Source: GN02-872 sp963518665 (GTDB lineage: Bacteria; Patescibacteriota; Gracilibacteria; BD1-5; UBA6164). From it: a DNA stretch of 13,747 nucleotides. The DNA lies in the NCBI GenBank assembly GCA_963518665.1, contig CAUQKR010000027.1, positions 1 through 13,747 of the forward strand. The letters run 5' to 3'. The first letter of the stretch is position 1; each line of letters opens with the position of its first letter. Shown here piece after piece: positions 1 to 8,708 of the stretch. Under the pieces are notes generated by a model. It made no database searches. It saw only the letters and a list, made by a program, of their open reading frames with translations, and was not told where the DNA came from. The position numbers and the translations under genes were made by a program.

Positions 1-80
1 AAATAAATAATGTTGAGGCTTATATTTGTTTTTGAGCTTTGGAAGCTTGGGAGAAAATACAGTATATAGATAATAAATAG
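1..80 (+). CDS. C-terminal end of an upstream gene (partial, code 25)
   Basis: An open frame enters from the left edge and stops at TAG 78-80. Its last ~25 residues read as a plausible protein end (NNVEAYICFGALEAWEKI, then a short polar tail) with TGA at 33-35 read as glycine. The other two forward frames contain early stops and give no protein-like sequence. The amphipathic VEAY...GALEAW pattern faintly recalls the C-terminal helix of RuvC-type resolvases, but that is only a hint and no catalytic residue is in view. It ends 22 bases before the methylase gene, so it probably belongs to the same operon. Confidence 0.5.
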
Positions 81-102
81 TTTTATAATATAAATAGATT
101 TA

Positions 103-939
103 ATGAAATTTTGGAAACCACTATTACCTTTTATATGAAATAAAAAGAATTTTTTAAAAGTAATAATAGAAACAATAAAAGAAAGTAAAGAAATAGTTCC
201 CTATGCTGAAGATTTTGTAGTTGTAGATTTATTTTGAGGGTCTTGACTTTTAAGTCATACAGTAAAAAAGAATTTTCCACAAGCAAGAGTTATTTTTAAT
301 GATTTTGAGAATTATAAACAAAGGGTTGATAATATAAAAGATACTGAAGAATTAAGGAAAAATATTTATGAAAAAATAACTTATAAGTATAACCTTAAAG
401 ATAAAATAAATGAAATAGATAAAAATAAAATAATAGAGATAATAGAAAAACACAAAGAAGAATGAAAATTTTTTGATGAAAGGAGTATTGTAAATTGGCT
501 AAGCTTTTCTTGAATAGTTGCCACTTACACTACTTTATTAAAAAATAATTTTTTTAATAAAGTACCAAAAACAGAATTAATAGTAAATAATAATTATCTA
601 GAAGGAGTTGAGATAGTAAGTATGGATTATAGAGAGCTTTTGAAGAAAATCCCAAACACAAAAAACACTTTATTTTTATTTGATCCACCTTATTTAAACA
701 CAAATAATTGAAGTTATAAAATTTTAGATAGTTTTTCATTAAAAGATTATTTAAAAATGATTTTTTATTTAGAGAATAGAAATTTTTTATTCTTTACCTC
801 AGAAAAAAGTGATTTAGTAGAGTTTATAGATTTTATAAATGAGAATAAAATTAAAGATATAAACTATAAATTAAAAGATAGAATCAATGGTGTAAGTAAA
901 AAAATAAAATATAAAGATATTATGTTATTTAATATTTAA
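103..939 (+). CDS. Dam-type (D12 class) DNA N6-adenine methyltransferase
   Basis: 278 residues under code 25, the usual size of Dam-family enzymes, which transfer a methyl group from S-adenosylmethionine to adenine N6. The N-terminal PFIGNK (9-14) is the family's opening P-F-x-G-x-K signature. DLFGGSG (42-48) is the AdoMet-binding motif I, with two of its glycines encoded by TGA. DPPY (194-197) is the catalytic motif IV. Motif I precedes motif IV, as in alpha-group adenine methylases. The start is the first ATG after an in-frame TAA at 91-93, with an A/T-rich leader and no Shine-Dalgarno. Target specificity cannot be read from sequence; GATC sites do occur in the window. No restriction partner is visible, so an orphan phage methylase for self-protection is likely. 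It lies 12 bases upstream of the ParB-like gene. Confidence 0.9.
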
Positions 940-951
940 TTTTTTATAAAA

Positions 952-1518
952 ATGAATATAGAAAAAATAGATATAAACAAAATAAAGAAAAATCCAAATA
1001 ACCCTAGAGTTTTAAGAGATGAAAAATTTAAAAAACTTGTAAAATCAATACAAGACTTCCCTGAAATGTTAGAGATAAGACCTATAGTAGTCAATGATGA
1101 TTTTACAGTTCTATGATGAAATATGAGACTTGAAGCTTGTAAAAAAGCTTGATTAAGTGAAGTTTTTATTATAAAAGCAAGTAATTTAACTGAAGAACAA
1201 CAAAAAGAATTTATTATTAAAGATAATATAAGTTTTTGAGATTGGGATTATGATATTCTTGCTAATGAGTGGGATGCTAGTGAATTGCAAGATTGGGGGT
1301 TATATTTAAATTTTGATGATTATGTATCAGAAAACAATAAAGATGAACTAGAAGAAGATAATAATAATGATAATGAATGAGAATTTTTTGAAATTTTATT
1401 TAAAGATAAAGATGATTTAAAAATTTTTCTTTGATTTTTAGATTATTTAAAAAATAATTTTAGTTGAAAAACAAACTGAGAAAGAATAATTGATTTTATA
1501 AAAAAGTATGAAGGGTAA
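952..1518 (+). CDS. ParB-like (ParB/sulfiredoxin fold) protein, IbrB-like
   Basis: 188 residues. The N-terminal half is a ParB-N/Srx-type domain: a strand-turn NPNNPR (14-19), a helix ending in IRPIVV, then VLGGNMR (53-59), where the two glycines are encoded by consecutive TGA codons at 1114-1119. This is the G-x-R signature of phage ParB-like proteins, some of which are nucleases or NTP-binding proteins. The C-terminal part is acidic (an Asp/Asn/Glu run near residues 128-142) and lacks the helix-turn-helix expected of a chromosome-partition ParB, so plasmid-style segregation is unlikely. Its last 11 bases overlap the PAPS-reductase-like gene. That coupling resembles the IbrB (ParB-like)/IbrA (PAPS reductase-like) pair known in enterobacteria and phages. 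The biochemical role is unknown. Confidence 0.8.
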
Positions 1519-2602
1519 AGTTTTTTTAGAGAAAAATGTTTATGAAATGGCTAAAGAAAGAATAAAACAATCCATTTCTATGTTTGATAAAATTTATGTT
1601 AGTTTGTCTTGAGGTAAAGATAGTCTTGTTTGTCTTTATTTAGTAGAGGAAGTATATAAAGAATTATGAATTAAAGAAAAAATAAACATAATTTTTAGAG
1701 ATGAAGAACTTATTGAAGACTCAGTTATTGATTTTTTAAAAGAGCTATACTACTCTGGGAAATATAATTTCAAATGGTTATGTGTAAAAATGAAGTCAAA
1801 TAAATATGTTCTTTGAAAAACTATTGAATATATTCAATGGGATGACACTAGAGAAAATTTAAGAGAAAAACCAGATTTTGCTTTGCAATATGATTGAATT
1901 TTTGACCAATACTCATTAGATAAAATACAATGTGAAGGAGATGAATGATATATATGATTTATAACTTGAGTTAGAGCTGATGAAAGCTTAGTCAGATTAA
2001 GTTCAATAATGAATAATAAGAAAAAATGTTTTATATCAAATTCAAGTTATAAATATGCCAAACTTATAAAACCAATCTATGACTGGGCAGAAAGTGACAT
2101 TTTTAAATATTTATATGATAATAATATAAAATATTCTAAAATTTATGATATTCAATTTTTGAATGGTGAATGATTAAGAGTTTCTACTCCCCTGCATTCT
2201 GAAAGTGCAAAAAGATTTAATAAAATAAAAACTAGAAATGCTGATTTTTACCAGAAACTAGTTAATATTTTCCCAGAAATGATTTTACAAGAAAAATATT
2301 TTAAAGATTTAGATAGATTTTGAATAATAGACAACTATATGCCAACAGAAGAAAGCTTATATGAGTTTATAGAAAATGAATTAGATGAGTCTTTAAAACA
2401 AAAAGCAAAAAAAAGAATAAAAACTGCTTTAGTTGTGAGAAGAAATAATATACAAAAATGAAGAGTAAAGAATTTTTGATGATATCCTTTTTTATATTTA
2501 TATACTTGTTTAGTAAATTGAAATTTTAAAAGAGAAATATTGCCAAAAAATAAATTAACTTTAAAAGAATTAGAATTTGAAAAAAAATGATTAAAGAAGT
2601 AA
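1508..2602 (+). CDS. PAPS reductase/PP-loop family protein, IbrA (DUF3440)-like
   Basis: 364 residues. SGGKDS (34-39) is the PP-loop that binds ATP or adenylylated sulfate nucleotides; its first glycine is TGA (1610-1612), one of the best proofs of the code. GVRADES (154-160) and PIYDW (189-193), followed by a RVSTPL segment, match the arrangement of IbrA/DUF3440-type proteins more than assimilatory CysH, and no CysH-type C-terminal redox cysteine motif is evident. The chosen start gives MKGKVFLEKNVYEMAKERI, the usual N-terminus of phage members; the next ATG, at 1547, would cut it off. It overlaps the ParB-like gene by 11 bases and the acetyltransferase by 16, so translation is probably coupled. 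Substrate unknown; related proteins act in transcriptional control (IbrA) or, as DndC, in DNA phosphorothioation. Confidence 0.87.
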
Positions 2603-2967
2603 AGTATGATTTTATAAAAAAATATAAAAAGATAGTTGAAAAAGAAAGAGTAGATTTAAAAGAAAATTGAACTACTTATTATTGATATTTTTTAGATAAT
2701 ATACTTGTTTGATTTATTTGAGTTTTAGAAAAAGATAAAACAATTAGATTTAAATCAGATTATATTTTTAAAGAATTTAGATGAAATTGATATTATAAAG
2801 AATTATTTAATTTTAGATTAAATTTATTTAAAGATAAGAATAAAGAAATAAGTGCTTTTTGTACTGAAAAAAGTATATGAACTTATTTAAAAAATTGATT
2901 TAATATTATAAACAAAAATAAAAACTGAATTTATTTTGTAAAATATAAAAAATATGAAGAGTTATAA
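2587..2967 (+). CDS. GNAT-family N-acetyltransferase
   Basis: 126 residues, slightly short for a GNAT. The central block reads FKSDYIFKEFRGNGYYKEL; R65-G66-N67-G68 is the acetyl-CoA pyrophosphate-binding loop (motif A, R/Q-x-x-G-x-G/A), with both glycines encoded by TGA. It is followed by the expected amphipathic helix, then the C-terminal IGTYLKNGF pattern typical of motif B ('..YeknGF..'). The acceptor cannot be predicted. It begins inside the end of the PAPS-reductase-like gene and its own end overlaps the zinc-protein gene by 14 bases, so it is one of four overlapping cistrons. Phage GNATs may acetylate host proteins, small molecules or modified bases; which applies here is open. Confidence 0.72.
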
Positions 2968-3292
2968 AAAATGGTCTGCAAAAGAAAGACTAGAAAGTTT
3001 AAAAAAGACAAAACAAGCTATAAAAGATTGAATAATACCAGAAGCTAAAAAATTATGATGTAAAAGATGTTGACAAACTGAAGGTATTATTGAATACCAC
3101 AATGAAGACTACTCTGACCCTATAAAATTTTTAGAACCATTATGTTTTAGATGTCACATAATACACCATTCTAAATTTAGAGCTCCAGAAGCTTGTAAAA
3201 TATATTGGGAGGAAATAAAAAAATGAAAAAAATATCCTCCAGTTTTTAAAAGAGATATGTCAATTTTTCTAAAAGAACACAATATTAAATAA
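2954..3292 (+). CDS. HNH-type/zinc-binding phage protein
   Basis: 112 residues with a clear four-cysteine zinc knuckle: C36-x-x-C39 and C64-x-x-C67, followed directly by H68 and by H71-H72. H49 lies in the YHNEDYSDP segment, typical of small phage proteins annotated as HNH endonucleases. The N-terminus is basic and helical. HNH proteins beside terminase genes are known to assist DNA cleavage during packaging in several siphoviruses, and this gene lies two genes upstream of the small-terminase-like gene. The usual catalytic H-N-H triad is not complete by eye, so a structural zinc-ribbon role is possible. It overlaps the acetyltransferase and is followed after 10 bases by a second ParB-like gene. 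Confidence 0.7.
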
Positions 3293-3302
3293 CAATTTAA
3301 AA

Positions 3303-3809
3303 ATGAATTTTGAAAAAGAACCAATAATGAATATAGTCTGGAAAAAAGTCAATGATTTATCAAAAAATGATTATAATCCAAATATAGTTTTTAATAATGA
3401 ATTAAACTTATTAAAGTTTTCAATTATTAATAATTGATTTATACAACCAATACTTATTAATAATAATTGAATAATAATTGATTGATTTCATAGATTTATG
3501 TTATCATCTACTGATAAAGATATACTTAAAAAGTATAATTGATATGTTCCTTGTGTTATCTTCAACATATCAGATGAAGAGGCAAAAACAATGACTTTAA
3601 GAATAAATAAAGCTAAATGAAGCCATATGGCTTTACAAGAAAGTGAAATTATTAAAAGTTTAATTAAAGCTTGAGTTAATAAAACAGAAATTCAAAAACA
3701 GACTTGATTAACTAAAGATGAAATAGAACTTTTTGAAAAGGAAAATGTTTTCAAAAAGCGGAATTTAGACAAGTATAAATATTCTCAAGCTTGGGAACCT
3801 GAAAAATAA
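3303..3809 (+). CDS. second ParB-like (ParB/Srx fold) protein
   Basis: 168 residues. NDYNPN (22-27), a helix ending in IINNGFIQPILI, then IIIDGFHR (57-64), where the glycine is TGA: this is the D/G-G-x-R active-site-like signature of ParB-N domains, here in the 'IVDGFHR' form common in phages. A helical segment with repeated Lys/Glu follows and could bind nucleic acid (VNKTEIQKQTGLTKDEIE looks like a helix-turn-helix). It is not a close copy of the ParB-like protein at 952-1518, so recent duplication is unlikely. Codon 153 (3759-3761) is CGG, the only CGN codon found in the window; in some Absconditabacteria CGG is reported to be read as Trp, so this residue is uncertain. Confidence 0.78.
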
Positions 3810-3837
3810 AAAAACAATTCATTTACAATTCTAAACA

Positions 3838-4257
3838 ATGTGAAAAGAAAAAAATTTTTGAGATAAAAAAACTTCAAACTGATTTAATAAAAACCCTCAA
3901 AATATAAACAGAAAATGAAGACCAAAAAAGTGAGTTGCTTTAATAAATGAAGAACTGGAGAGTAAATGATATGAGCCAGCAAGAAAGCAAGACATAGAAA
4001 TAAACTATATGCATTTAGTAAATTTAAATGAAAAAGAGTTAAAGGCTCTTTTAGCTGATGAGAAGCAACCAATGATTGTGAGGATTATTATAAAAAATAT
4101 GTTATCTGGGAAATGATTTGATATTATAGAAAAAATGCTAGATAGAGCAATTTGAAAACCTAAACAAACCACAGAAGAAGTATGAAATAAGCAAAATATA
4201 GAAATAAACATTAAAAATCAAGAGTTACTAGATAGTTTAATAATTGAAGAAGATTAA
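3838..4257 (+). CDS. probable small terminase subunit / DUF5681-like packaging protein
   Basis: 139 residues. The basic N-terminus contains NPQNINRKGRPKKG (19-32), the 'GNP..NRkGRPk' signature of DUF5681-like and terminase-small-like phage proteins, with several glycines written TGA. The middle is helical and a GKGFDIIEKMLDRAIGKPKQ segment follows, which in related phages sits near the end of proteins located directly before the large terminase. That context holds here: only 2 bases separate its stop from the large terminase start. Small terminases recognise the packaging site and recruit the ATPase. The subunit call rests on position and the GRPKK signature, not on a visible helix-turn-helix. 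Confidence 0.65.
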
Positions 4258-4259
4258 AT

Positions 4260-5909
4260 ATGAAGTTACTTTATGAAAGAGATAAAGAAGAAAGAAAAAA
4301 AATCTGGGAAGCAATAAAAACAGACAAAATATTTAGAAAAAAATATTTTGAACTGGATTTTTTTGCATTCTCAGTTTTTTATTTTTGAAAAAACTTTAAA
4401 ACTTGAATAAAAGATTTTCATAAAGAACTTTACAAATTTTTAAGTTGAGATAAATCTTGAATAATAATATGATTTAGGGAAAGCTGAAAAACAGCTATAT
4501 GTGCCCTATTCTACATTATCTGGTGTATAGCTTATAAGAAAAAGGATTTTATATTGTTTATGGCTTATGATAGTGAGAGTGCTACAGATAAAGTTTTAAA
4601 TGTTTCAAACTTTTTAAGATGAGATTTACAGTTAAAAAATGATTATTGATTATTGTTTGATGACCTTGAAGGAAAGTGAAAAGATGAGTTTAATAAAATA
4701 AAAAGGATTGATAAATTTATATCTACAACTTGAGTAAAAGTTGAAGCAGTTTCATTGAAAAATATGAAAAGATGAAAACAATTTTTAAATGAAAAATGAG
4801 AAATAATAAGACCTGATTTACTTGTTGCTGATGATATTGATATTGAAGAAAGTGTAAGAAATATAAGAATTATAGATGAAAATGAAGCTAAAATTTTAAG
4901 TTGAGTTTTAAAATCTATAAGATGAAAAGCTATTTTTTTATGAAATATTATTGCAGAAGATTGAGTTATTCAAAGACTAGAAAATACTTTTAAAAATCAT
5001 TGGTATACTCAAAGAATATCACTTATTGAAGACTGAAAAATAACTTGGGCTGAAAGATATGTATGGACCAAAATTGAAGCTGATAAAATAAACAAAGAAA
5101 AATTTGCTTGAGAAAAAATAGTGCAAAGTATAGAAGAATTAAGTATTGATAAACAGAGTTTTAATTCTGATTTTCTGAATATTCCAAGGATTGTTATATG
5201 AGATAATGTATTTAATATTGAAGCTCTTGAAAAACTAGAAATTTTAAGCCCTAAAAATATTTACACAATTAAACTAGATGAAAATGTGGAAGTAGATTTA
5301 GAAGTTTTTAAAAGTGATTTTTCTAAAGATTTTTTTGATTATCTTTATGTATGAATTGATACTTGAGGTTGACAAGGTTGAAACTCTGACTCCTCTGATT
5401 TGTGTTTTTTGGACCAAAATTGAAAACTTTATGCAAAAGTAAATAGTAACATTTTAAAATATTTTCATATTTCAAAACTACTTACAATTTTAAATGATGA
5501 GTATTGATTTGAGTTTTTTGACAATTCATTATGTATTGAAAGGAATTATTTATGAATTGCACTTATAGATGAAATAAAAAGAGTAAATCCTAAAATATAC
5601 AGAAAATTATTTATTCCAAAAACTGAAGCAAAGAAAATCACAAAATACACAAATATTGTAGGTTGGAATACTACAGCAACATCAAAAGAAAAAATGAAAG
5701 AAGATTTAAATCAAGCTATTTTACAAGGAAAAATTTCATTAAGTGAAAAAGAAGCTAAAGAATTTAAATGATGGGTTAAAAGTTACAAAGGCTGAAAAAT
5801 TGTTTATGAGCCAAATGGTATAAATTCAAAACATGATGATACTATAATATGAAGAGGGCTTGCTTTTCAAATGTTTTTAAATAATAATAAAGATTTTTTA
5901 TGAACTTAA
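4260..5909 (+). CDS. terL: phage terminase large subunit (packaging ATPase-nuclease)
   Basis: 549 residues, a normal length. The motor pumps DNA into the prohead and cuts concatemers. Walker A is G71-FRES-G76-K77-T78; both glycines are TGA codons, so the protein is non-functional under any other reading. Walker B is LLVADD (187-192), with the acidic pair at 191-192. The RNase H-like nuclease domain opens with VGIDTGGGQGGNSD, catalytic D367, and its late acidic motif is H525-D526-D527 near the C-terminus. All landmarks occur in canonical order, so the gene is intact. The start follows the small-terminase-like stop by 2 bases; its end overlaps the next gene by 10 bases. Confidence 0.95.
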
Positions 5910-6223
5910 AAGAAAAAGATTTTTACACTAGACAATGTGAGCTTATTGATAAAGCTTTAGAGATTTTAGAAAAAGAGATGCCTAAATATAGAGAGGATTA
6001 TAAAGAGCTTTATTATCAAAAGAAAGTTCCCCCTCATATAATGCAGAGTTTACAAGCTTTAAGAAGTAAGATATTTTTTAAACCTATTTATAATAAAATA
6101 AAAACAGAGCTAAAATATAGTACTATAAGAGATGTAAGAAATTTAATTGATAAATATTGATTTTCTTATATTTTAAAAAATCTTGATAAATTAAAACAAA
6201 AAAGAGGGCTTATTAAAAAATAA
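5900..6223 (+). CDS. unrecognised 107-residue helical protein after terL
   Basis: I do not recognise a family. The protein is almost wholly alpha-helical, lysine- and glutamate-rich, with no signal peptide, membrane segment or cysteine-based metal site. It continues through one TGA (6158-6160, Gly) for 21 more residues after where a standard-code reading would stop at residue 86. It overlaps terL by 10 bases and is the last gene before a strong terminator; its stop codon lies in the loop of that hairpin. The position between terL and the connector genes would suit a packaging accessory or small head protein, but nothing in the sequence proves it. Confidence 0.75.
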
Positions 6224-6240
6224 TATTCCCCTCTTTTTCT
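6199..6240 (+). terminator. intrinsic terminator after the packaging unit
   Basis: Stem of about 10 bp: AAAAAGAGGG (6199-6208) pairs with CCCTCTTTTT (6229-6238), with a 20-base loop that has an internal TTATT/AATAA pairing. A T-rich tract follows. The 3' end of the 107-residue gene is inside the hairpin. The GAGGG/CCCTC core is shared with the terminator at 11801-11825. Confidence 0.85.
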
Positions 6241-6241
6241 T

Positions 6242-6269
6242 TTTATTCAAAAATAAAAAAAAATATAAT
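6242..6269 (+). promoter_or_regulatory. late-type promoter, connector/portal unit
   Basis: TTTATT (6242-6247) followed by C, then a 16-base spacer to a perfect TATAAT (6264-6269). The same hexamers and spacing occur at 8886, 10896 and 12786, each directly after a terminator. The ATG of the connector gene is 31 bases downstream of the -10 box, so the leader is short. Confidence 0.78.
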
Positions 6270-6300
6270 ATTAAATATTTAATTTTTAAATAAAAAAGAG

Positions 6301-6705
6301 ATGACAAACCTTTTTTTAGAAAAAAACTTTTTTATCTCACTTACTGAAGCAAGAGCTAGTTCTGATATTTTAAGAGATATTGAGGTAGATGAAAAATTAC
6401 AAGTTATAATTGCTAAAGCTGAAAAAATAGTATGCAAAATAACTTGAAAAAATTTTTTATTTGAAACACCTTTAAAAATAAAACAAGCTACAATTTTATT
6501 AAGTGAAAATATTTTTTTAAATAAAAATAATCAATGAATAATAAAATCAGAAACAAGGAGAGGAAATCAAGTTGTTTTTGCAACTGAAAATGAGGACTTT
6601 TCTTTCTTAAAACTAAACCCCTTTTTAAATAGAGAGATTTATGAGCTTTTAGAAGAGTTTATTGAAACAAATAGAAAAGTTGGAAGCTCATTTTTTAGAA
6701 CCTAA
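6301..6705 (+). CDS. gp6-like head-tail connector (adaptor) protein
   Basis: 134 residues, first gene of its transcription unit. The pattern is that of gp6/gp15-type adaptors that sit under the portal: an N-terminal SLTEARASSD segment, a helix IIAKAEKIVCKITGKNF, and a second helix (IKQATILLSENIFL), then a short C-terminal helix (NREIYELLEEFI). The family is alpha-helical and poorly conserved in sequence, so the call combines the helical layout with its place before a likely head-closure protein and a gp10-like protein. The leader is A-rich (AAAAAAGAG before ATG) with no strong Shine-Dalgarno. Only two TGA glycines occur, so this gene looks less recoded than its neighbours. Confidence 0.6.
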
Positions 6706-6718
6706 GAAAAATAAAATA

Positions 6719-7030
6719 ATGAATGAAGTAAGTATTTTTAGAACTGATAATGTAACTTGAGAAAAAAAAATAGTTTATAATAAAATAGAAACAATAGAAA
6801 TACAATCAAATCAAAGTAAAAAATATACTTGAAGCTCAAACTCTGATAATTCTGAAATGTCTGATTATTTTATTTTTTTAAATAAAAAGTTTAATGATTT
6901 AGAAGTTTGAGATTTAATTATTTTTAAAAATTTTTTTAATAAAAAAGTAGTTTGTGAAATCCAAACTTTTGATTTGATAGATTTTGAAAGTATTGAACCT
7001 TTTATTGAAATATTTGCTAAAATGAAATAA
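6719..7030 (+). CDS. probable head-closure (stopper) protein
   Basis: 103 residues, not firmly recognised. The likely fold is beta-rich: FRTDNVTGEKKIVYN, a polar serine-rich loop around residues 38-50 (GSSNSDNSEMSD), then NDLEVGDLIIFKN and a strand VVCEIQTFDLI. The 'GD.I.f' turn before paired strands resembles stopper proteins of the SPP1 gp16 type, which close the head pore after packaging. Position supports this: it lies between a connector-like gene (13 bases upstream) and a gp10-like gene whose ATG overlaps its stop by one base (TAATG). The alternative is any small neck or minor capsid protein. Confidence 0.45.
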
Positions 7031-7386
7031 TGAAAATTAAAAGCAAAATTGATTTTAACAAAATAAAAAAACAAACTAAAGAAGAATACAAAGAAAAGCT
7101 TTTAAAGTTTGCTGAAATTTTAAAAATAAAAATAGATGAAAAAACTCCAGAAGACACTAGAACTCTTATATGAAATAATGAGATGAGTGAAGTTATAGAG
7201 TATAGAAATAAAATGTATATAAAAATAAGCAATGATACTGAATATGCTTATTATGTAGAGTATGGAGTAGGAAAAATTTTTAATTATCATAAATGAGGGC
7301 AAGTATTTTATACTTGAGAATGAGCTTGATTTTTTGCAAGGAGTATTGCAGAAGTTGAGTGAAAATTTAAAACTTTAACTAAATAA
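7030..7386 (+). CDS. HK97 gp10-like head-tail/minor capsid protein
   Basis: 118 residues. The layout fits the HK97-gp10 family, which acts in the neck between head and tail: a long N-terminal helix, TPEDTRTLIGN (residues ~44-54, equal to the family's 'TPvDTG.Lr.S'), then AYYVEYGVG (73-81) and a C-terminal KGGQVFYTGEGAGFFARSI, the usual 'f...A' end. Glycines in the terminal segment are mostly TGA. It starts on the last base of the preceding stop codon and is followed after 2 bases by the portal gene, so the four genes form a tight cluster. Confidence 0.68.
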
Positions 7387-7388
7387 AA

Positions 7389-8708
7389 ATGAAAACTTGA
7401 ATAACTTGGGAAATACAAGACTATTTAGCAAATCAAACTGAACTTTTGGAGCTTATATCTGGTGAATATGTTAGAAAGTGAAGTGGTGAGATTTTTGAAG
7501 CAAATTTAAAACATCTATTCCCTGGGAATGTAGAACAAGCAAAATTAATCAATCCTTGAAGTTATATTGCTTCAATTGTTTATGATTGGGTATCTTCTTA
7601 TATTTGAGAACCAAAAGAAGATCAAAATATAAATTATATTGATTTATATGAGGGTCTTTTAACTACTTGATATTTTAGGCTTTATCAAAATCTTGATACT
7701 CAAAAACTGGAAAGTATAAAAGCAAATAAATATTTTTATGATAAACTTGAAAGAAAAGAATATTTTTTAAATATTTATGAAAAAAAAGAAGAAAATACAA
7801 TTTTTGGTAAAAGTAAAAAATATTATTTGTTAGTTGAAACTTTTTGTAAATGAATTTTTGAAAGAAATTTATTTTTATTAAATAATATAAATAACTTATC
7901 TGAAGGTGAGAAAAAATCTTTTGATGAACTTGATTTTTTAGTTTGAAAAGCTGAAAAACTAAAAATTGATAATTTAGATAGATTGGTTATTGAAAAACAA
8001 GTTGAAAAGCCTATTTTAGAAAAAATTAAAACACTTATTTTCTCAATTGAAAAAAAATTATCTGAAATTGATAAAAACTTTCTGGATTATACTGAGCAAT
8101 TTAAAATTTTTAGGAATTTACAAGTTCCAGATAATGCCTATAAAACTTTAAGCAATTGATTAAAAGTGATTGATTTTGACAAATTATGAAAAATTATACA
8201 AGTAAATGAAGTAAATTGATTGTCTTGATGACTTGAGATTGTTAGAAATACAAATGATTTACTTATAAAGTCTATTGATTATTTAGATAAACAAATAAGA
8301 AGTATTTCAGCAATAACTGGTGTTCCCCTTTTTGCTTTTTGAATTAAGCAAGAAAATTGAAATGAGTCTTGAACTTCAAAAATTAAAAGTGCTTGATTAT
8401 TTTATAAAAAAATTGAAAGATATAGAGAAATTTTACAAAAGATTTTTTATCAATTCTGGGAAACTTTTCAAGTTCCAGTAAATAAACAACTTTTAGAGTT
8501 TTGAGATATTGTTACCACTGATATTTCTGAAGTAGTTGAAACTCAAAAAAATATGCTTAATATGTGAATACAAAGCAAAAAAAGAGCTATAATGAAAGTA
8601 CATTGAACTGATGAACTTGATGCAATGAAAATTTTAGAAGAAATAGAAAATGAAAACTCAAAACCTGATACAATTTTAACTATTAAAGAAAATGACAATA
8701 CAAACTAG
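7389..8708 (+). CDS. phage portal protein (SPP1 gp6-like)
   Basis: 439 residues, normal for a portal, the dodecameric ring at the vertex where DNA enters and the tail attaches. The most telling stretch is IDYLDKQIRSISAITGVPLFAFG around residues 296-318 (TGVP at 310-313): in portals this is the stem/crown junction helix, followed by an SGTSKIKSAGLFYKKIERYREIL helix and an FYQFWE segment, as in SPP1 gp6-like and other DUF-type portals. The N-terminal half (GEYVRKGSG, then a long helical region) matches the wing. It ends in TAG; its last 17 bases overlap a small membrane ORF. Unusually, it lies after its connector and gp10-like partners and not directly after terL. Confidence 0.8.

Noticed and set aside
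84..89. TATAAT before the methylase gene as a promoter
   Set aside because: No TTTATTC or TTGACA-like element at the matching distance, and such hexamers are frequent by chance in this AT-rich DNA. The gene is probably within an operon.
952..1518. Plasmid/chromosome partition ParB
   Set aside because: There is no ParA neighbour, no parS-like repeats and no C-terminal DNA-binding domain; the protein is short and paired with a PAPS-reductase-like gene.
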